This document shows, in pieces, positions 61,194 through 64,000 of a DNA stretch of 64,000 bases; positions within the stretch are counted from its first letter, which is position 1, and the number at the start of each line of letters is the position of its first letter. The stretch spans positions 1 through 64,000 of the forward strand of contig NZ_CBYO010000005.1 in the NCBI RefSeq assembly GCF_000577245.1, given 5' to 3'. A model generated the notes under the pieces. That model was not told the DNA's origin. It worked only from the letters and a program-made list of their open reading frames with translations, and searched no databases. The translations under genes were made by a program, and so were the position numbers. Source of the DNA: Paucisalibacillus algeriensis. Lineage in GTDB: Bacteria > Bacillota > Bacilli > Bacillales > Amphibacillaceae.

Positions 61194-61826
61194 ATGTGTG
61201 AGATTACACTAATTAAAGAAAAAGATTTAGTACGTGATATTATTGTAGAAAAACTAGAAGAAAATCTACCAGAGAATACATGGAAGGCTTTTGATACTGC
61301 TGAATTTAATGCACTTAAAAATACGATAACTAGTGACTTAGTTATTATAGACTTAAATACCAAAATTGATATCATAGCTACCATTGAAGACCTTTTAGAA
61401 AAGAACGTACGTGTTGCGGTATGGACAACCGATATCGACAGTCCTTTATTGCGAGATCTTTTCCGCTATGGCCTTAATGGCTACTTTTATAATGGGATGG
61501 AATTAAGCGAATTAGTATTTGCAACAAAAATGATGCTAAATGACCAGCAGTATATTCATACGAAGCTTTCAACGGTCCTCTTACATGATTATGTGAAATT
61601 AACTCGTAAAGAACCAAACAGACCAGCAGGTATTTTAACCGAACAAGAATGGAATGTGCTAGAAGAATTAGGCAGAGGCTTGAATAATGGAAGCATTGCG
61701 AAAGAGCTTTACATTTCAACAAGAACAGTAAATAACCATGTAAGTTCTATATTGAAAAAACTACATGTTTCAGATCGTACAAATGCTGTCATAAAAGCAA
61801 TTAAAAATAACTGGATAACATTATAA
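61194..61826 (+). CDS. LuxR/NarL-type regulator under c-di-GMP riboswitch control
   Basis: A 210-residue regulator. The N-terminal 120 residues form a degenerate receiver-like domain (DLVIIDLNTKIDIIATIEDL has an Asp, but the acidic pocket is incomplete). The C-terminus is a LuxR helix-turn-helix (ILTEQEWNVLEELGRGLNNG, STRTVNNHVSSILKKLHVSD). ATG at 61194 is chosen because GGGAGA lies upstream; a longer frame from 61125 would start inside the riboswitch platform. Its targets may be motility or biofilm genes (inference from its leader). Confidence 0.8.
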   Translation: MCEITLIKEKDLVRDIIVEKLEENLPENTWKAFDTAEFNALKNTITSDLVIIDLNTKIDIIATIEDLLEKNVRVAVWTTDIDSPLLRDLFRYGLNGYFYNGMELSELVFATKMMLNDQQYIHTKLSTVLLHDYVKLTRKEPNRPAGILTEQEWNVLEELGRGLNNGSIAKELYISTRTVNNHVSSILKKLHVSDRTNAVIKAIKNNWITL

Positions 61827-61834
61827 AGTATAAA

Positions 61835-61893
61835 GGGTTAGCCCCGCTGTAAGTGAAATTTACAGTTTGGCTAAACCCTTTTATTTTTTTGAA
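61835..61893 (+). terminator. Terminator after the LuxR-type regulator
   Basis: GGGTTAGCC pairs with GGCTAAACCC outside an inner CTGTAA/TTTACAG stem, followed by TTTTATTTTTTT. The gap from 61894 to 62087 holds nothing else I can support. Confidence 0.88.
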
Positions 61894-62087
61894 GAAGGTA
61901 TGAAAAATTACACCTATGTCCTAATACTCAGAAAATACGAAATAAACCGTTGAATTTTGATTGAAAACAAGTATACTTATAGTTAGCTTCTAAAATTTCG
62001 TTCATGACATACACATGTACCTTTCATAATAATAAATTGAAAACGTTACCATTGGGAGCTAATACTACATATAAAAGGGGTATGTAC

Positions 62088-63083
62088 ATGAGAAAGATGA
62101 AAATAGTAGGGATGGTTGGAATTTTATTAAGTATGGTCCTTGTCCTTGTAGCTTGTGGTGGAGAGGCTAAGAATATTGCAATTGGACCAGCTGGAAGTGC
62201 GACAAATACAGTCTCAAAGCTTATTCTGGATTCTTACGGTATTGAAGAAGGAGATTACAATGCATATGAAGAGGGATTTGGAGATGCTGCAGATGGAGTG
62301 CAGGATGGAAACATTGATATTTCTATCGGTATTCTAGGTTTACCTGCTGCAAGTATTTCTAACCTACAAGCATCAGCAGGTGATGTGAAGATGTTAAGTC
62401 TGTCGAAAGATGCAATTGCACATATCGAGGAAAATAGTGCTTACAGAGAATTTACGATCCCGAAAGACGCTTATGATTTCCTTGAAGAAGATGTTACGAC
62501 GGTTACAGCTTATGCAATTCTAATGGGGAATACGGATACGATAAGTGAAGAATTAGGTTATGAATTAGCAAAGGTAATGATTGAGAATTCTAGTGAAATT
62601 AGCCATGCACAAGGTGCTCAAATGACACTTGATAATGCATTAAATGGTTTAGAAGATTTACCAATCCATCCAGGAGCTGCAAAATATTATCAAGAACAGG
62701 GCTTAGATTTCGATAATCCAATAGCTGAATTAAATGTTTCTGATCAGCCATCTGAATTAGTATTAGGAACAGGTAGCTCTGGTGGAACCTACTATCCACT
62801 AGGGGGAGAAATGGCAACAGTTTGGAATAATAACATTGATGGAATCAACGTAACCAATAGAGAAACAAGTGCATCCTTGGAAAACTTAGCAGCAATGCGT
62901 GATGGTAATATGGATTTAGGAATGACTGTCCATGGTCCAGCAATAGACGCTGTTAAGGGACAAGGAGATTTCAATGAACCAATAACAAACGTAGCATTTA
63001 TTGGTCATATCTATCCAGAAATCATCCAAATCGTAACACGCGAAGCAACAGGTATTGAAAGCTTTGAAGATCTAGCGAAATAA
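62088..63083 (+). CDS. TAXI-family TRAP solute receptor with swapped halves (circular permutation)
   Basis: A 331-residue lipoprotein (signal with LVAC, Cys23). After the lipobox it goes straight into the normally C-terminal half of a TAXI receptor (KNIAIGPAGSATNTVSKLIL, residues 28-206, ending LPIHPGAAKYYQEQGL). A linker (207-223) leads to the normally N-terminal half (LVLGTGSSGGTYYPLGGEMA, 224-331), which ends ESFEDLAK. Standard TAXI proteins run GTG..YYPxGG first, reach the FDDLKGKRVxIG junction, and finish with HPGAxKYYxEKGL. Here the chain opens exactly at that junction and the old ends are joined. ATG at 62088 has AAAAGGGG 7 bases upstream. It feeds the permease at 63163. Confidence 0.85.
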   Translation: MRKMKIVGMVGILLSMVLVLVACGGEAKNIAIGPAGSATNTVSKLILDSYGIEEGDYNAYEEGFGDAADGVQDGNIDISIGILGLPAASISNLQASAGDVKMLSLSKDAIAHIEENSAYREFTIPKDAYDFLEEDVTTVTAYAILMGNTDTISEELGYELAKVMIENSSEISHAQGAQMTLDNALNGLEDLPIHPGAAKYYQEQGLDFDNPIAELNVSDQPSELVLGTGSSGGTYYPLGGEMATVWNNNIDGINVTNRETSASLENLAAMRDGNMDLGMTVHGPAIDAVKGQGDFNEPITNVAFIGHIYPEIIQIVTREATGIESFEDLAK

Positions 63084-63103
63084 GTTATATGTAAATAGGA
63101 AAG

Positions 63104-63136
63104 GGGGTCTTTCTAAAAGGAGATCCCTTTCTTTCT
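63104..63136 (+). terminator. Hairpin between TRAP receptor and permease genes
   Basis: GGGGTCT (63104-63110) pairs with AGATCCC (63121-63127) around a 10-base loop, followed by TTTCTTTCT. It is a probable attenuator that favours the receptor over the permease. Confidence 0.65.
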
Positions 63137-63162
63137 AATGAAACATGATAGGATGTGGTTGG

Positions 63163-64000
63163 ATGAAAGAAAATCATGAAAACAAGCACGTTCAAAACGA
63201 GCAAATTGATGCGAAAGAAATCCTTGAAAAATATGACAAAGAAAGTAATTTTCGCGTAAAGCTTGGTAAATGGGCATGGGTTGTAACATTTTTAGGCGTT
63301 TCACTCACTGTTTTTCATTTATATACTGCCTTCACTAGTGTTCTACCCTCACAACAACAAGGTGCAATTCACTTAGGTACCGCACTTGGAATTATCTTTT
63401 TATTATTTCCTGCAAAGAAAGGATTACAAAAAAAGCAAAGGACAGTTCCGTGGTACGATGTTCTCTTGGCATTCGTTGCTATGTATGCAGGCTACCACAA
63501 GATTATCTTTTATGATGACCTTACACTAGCAACCATAAATGGATATACCACACTAGATGTTATCGTATCCATAATCGGTATTTTATTATTACTGGAGGCT
63601 ACTCGTCGTACGGTTGGGGTACCAATTGTCATTGTAGCTAGTATCATGATTCTGTATACAATATTTGGAAATTTAATTCCTACAAAGGTGTTATCCCACG
63701 CAGGATTTGCAGTGAATGATATGTCCACAAATCTATGGTTCCGTAGTAGTGGTGTCTTTGGAACACCAATTCAAATATCTGCCAAGTTCATTTTCCTATT
63801 TCTATTCTTCGGAGTCATCCTTGTGCACACGAAGATCGGGCAATTCTTTAATGACCTTGCACTATCTCTAACCGGGAGATACACAGGTGGTACGGCAAAA
63901 ACAGCTGTTGTTGCCAGTGCCATGACTGGTATGGTATCGGGGAGCTCTGTAGGAAATACTGTATCTTCTGGTTCATTCACCATACCAATGATGAAAAAGT
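63163..64000 (+). CDS. TRAP transporter fused permease (TAXI type), start only
   Basis: The first 279 codons are in the window and run off its edge. A 45-residue charged cytoplasmic N-terminus is followed by at least six helices. AKTAVVASAMTGMVSGSSVGNTVSSG is the conserved signature of DctM-like permeases of TAXI systems, in which the small and large membrane subunits are fused. It transports, driven by an ion gradient, the carboxylate (or similar) bound by the preceding receptor. GGATGTGGTTGG lies before the ATG. Confidence 0.85.
   Translation, partial: MKENHENKHVQNEQIDAKEILEKYDKESNFRVKLGKWAWVVTFLGVSLTVFHLYTAFTSVLPSQQQGAIHLGTALGIIFLLFPAKKGLQKKQRTVPWYDVLLAFVAMYAGYHKIIFYDDLTLATINGYTTLDVIVSIIGILLLLEATRRTVGVPIVIVASIMILYTIFGNLIPTKVLSHAGFAVNDMSTNLWFRSSGVFGTPIQISAKFIFLFLFFGVILVHTKIGQFFNDLALSLTGRYTGGTAKTAVVASAMTGMVSGSSVGNTVSSGSFTIPMMKK

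Overview
The window comes from a low-GC, motile, endospore-former-type Bacillota, most likely Bacillaceae (the Oceanobacillus/Virgibacillus/Ornithinibacillus side of the family). The reasons are typical Bacillus Shine-Dalgarno sequences, frequent TTG/GTG starts, lipoprotein-type binding proteins, a sigma-D flagellin promoter, near-consensus CcpA cre sites and close MotA/MotB/Hag similarity to Bacillus. No rRNA, tRNA or CRISPR array was recognised.

Layout. (1) 1-2.1 kb: an IS3-type insertion sequence end, a 5'-truncated M15 peptidase gene and a TPR lipoprotein. (2) 2.2-25.0 kb: two parallel cell-wall amino-sugar salvage clusters. Cluster A (2.5-9.9 kb) has an ABC sugar importer, NamZ, MurQ, a MurK-type kinase and an RpiR regulator (MurR). 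Cluster B (12.1-24.4 kb) has a PIG-L deacetylase, NagZ, AnmK, a second ABC importer, a second MurQ, two double-GNAT proteins, a second MurR and an AmiE-like serine hydrolase. A secreted SpoIID/LytB-domain protein sits between them. The hydrolases and kinases lack signal peptides, so the sugars are predicted to be imported and then dismantled in the cytoplasm: MurNAc through MurK in cluster A, 1,6-anhydroMurNAc through AnmK in cluster B. (3) 24.5-34.0 kb: small housekeeping and hypothetical genes (DUF402, CPBP, ASCH, VOC, lipoproteins, alpha/beta hydrolase), a third ABC sugar importer, a holin-like toxin mini-gene and a decayed ABC/LytTR/DUF3021 locus. (4) 34.3-38.7 kb: a structured non-coding block and a spermidine/putrescine importer in the order potA-D-C-B.

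(5) 38.8-61.9 kb: a motility and flagellin-glycosylation region. It has three c-di-GMP-I (GEMM) riboswitches (upstream of a PilZ protein, of motAB and of a LuxR-type regulator), flagellin with an apparent group I intron at its 3' end, a group IIC-like intron 5' fragment, and a Maf glycosyltransferase. An AT-rich sugar island follows: a dTDP-4-amino-sugar arm (RmlA, RmlB, DegT aminotransferase) with WbqC, ATP-grasp-HAD and pyruvyltransferase genes, then a convergent nonulosonic-acid arm (PseB, SpsF-like, reductase, NeuB-like, GNAT). A decayed CBS-GGDEF gene lies just before motAB, and an MCP follows motB. (6) 62.1 kb to the end: a TAXI-TRAP transporter whose binding protein has its two halves in swapped order, an apparent natural circular permutation.

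Two themes recur. Every binding-protein/permease junction (five of five) carries a hairpin, palindrome or repeat. Several genes show fresh decay: nonsense codons in a LytTR regulator and a lipoprotein, truncated ABC ATPase and M15 peptidase genes, and flavodoxin and GGDEF remnants.
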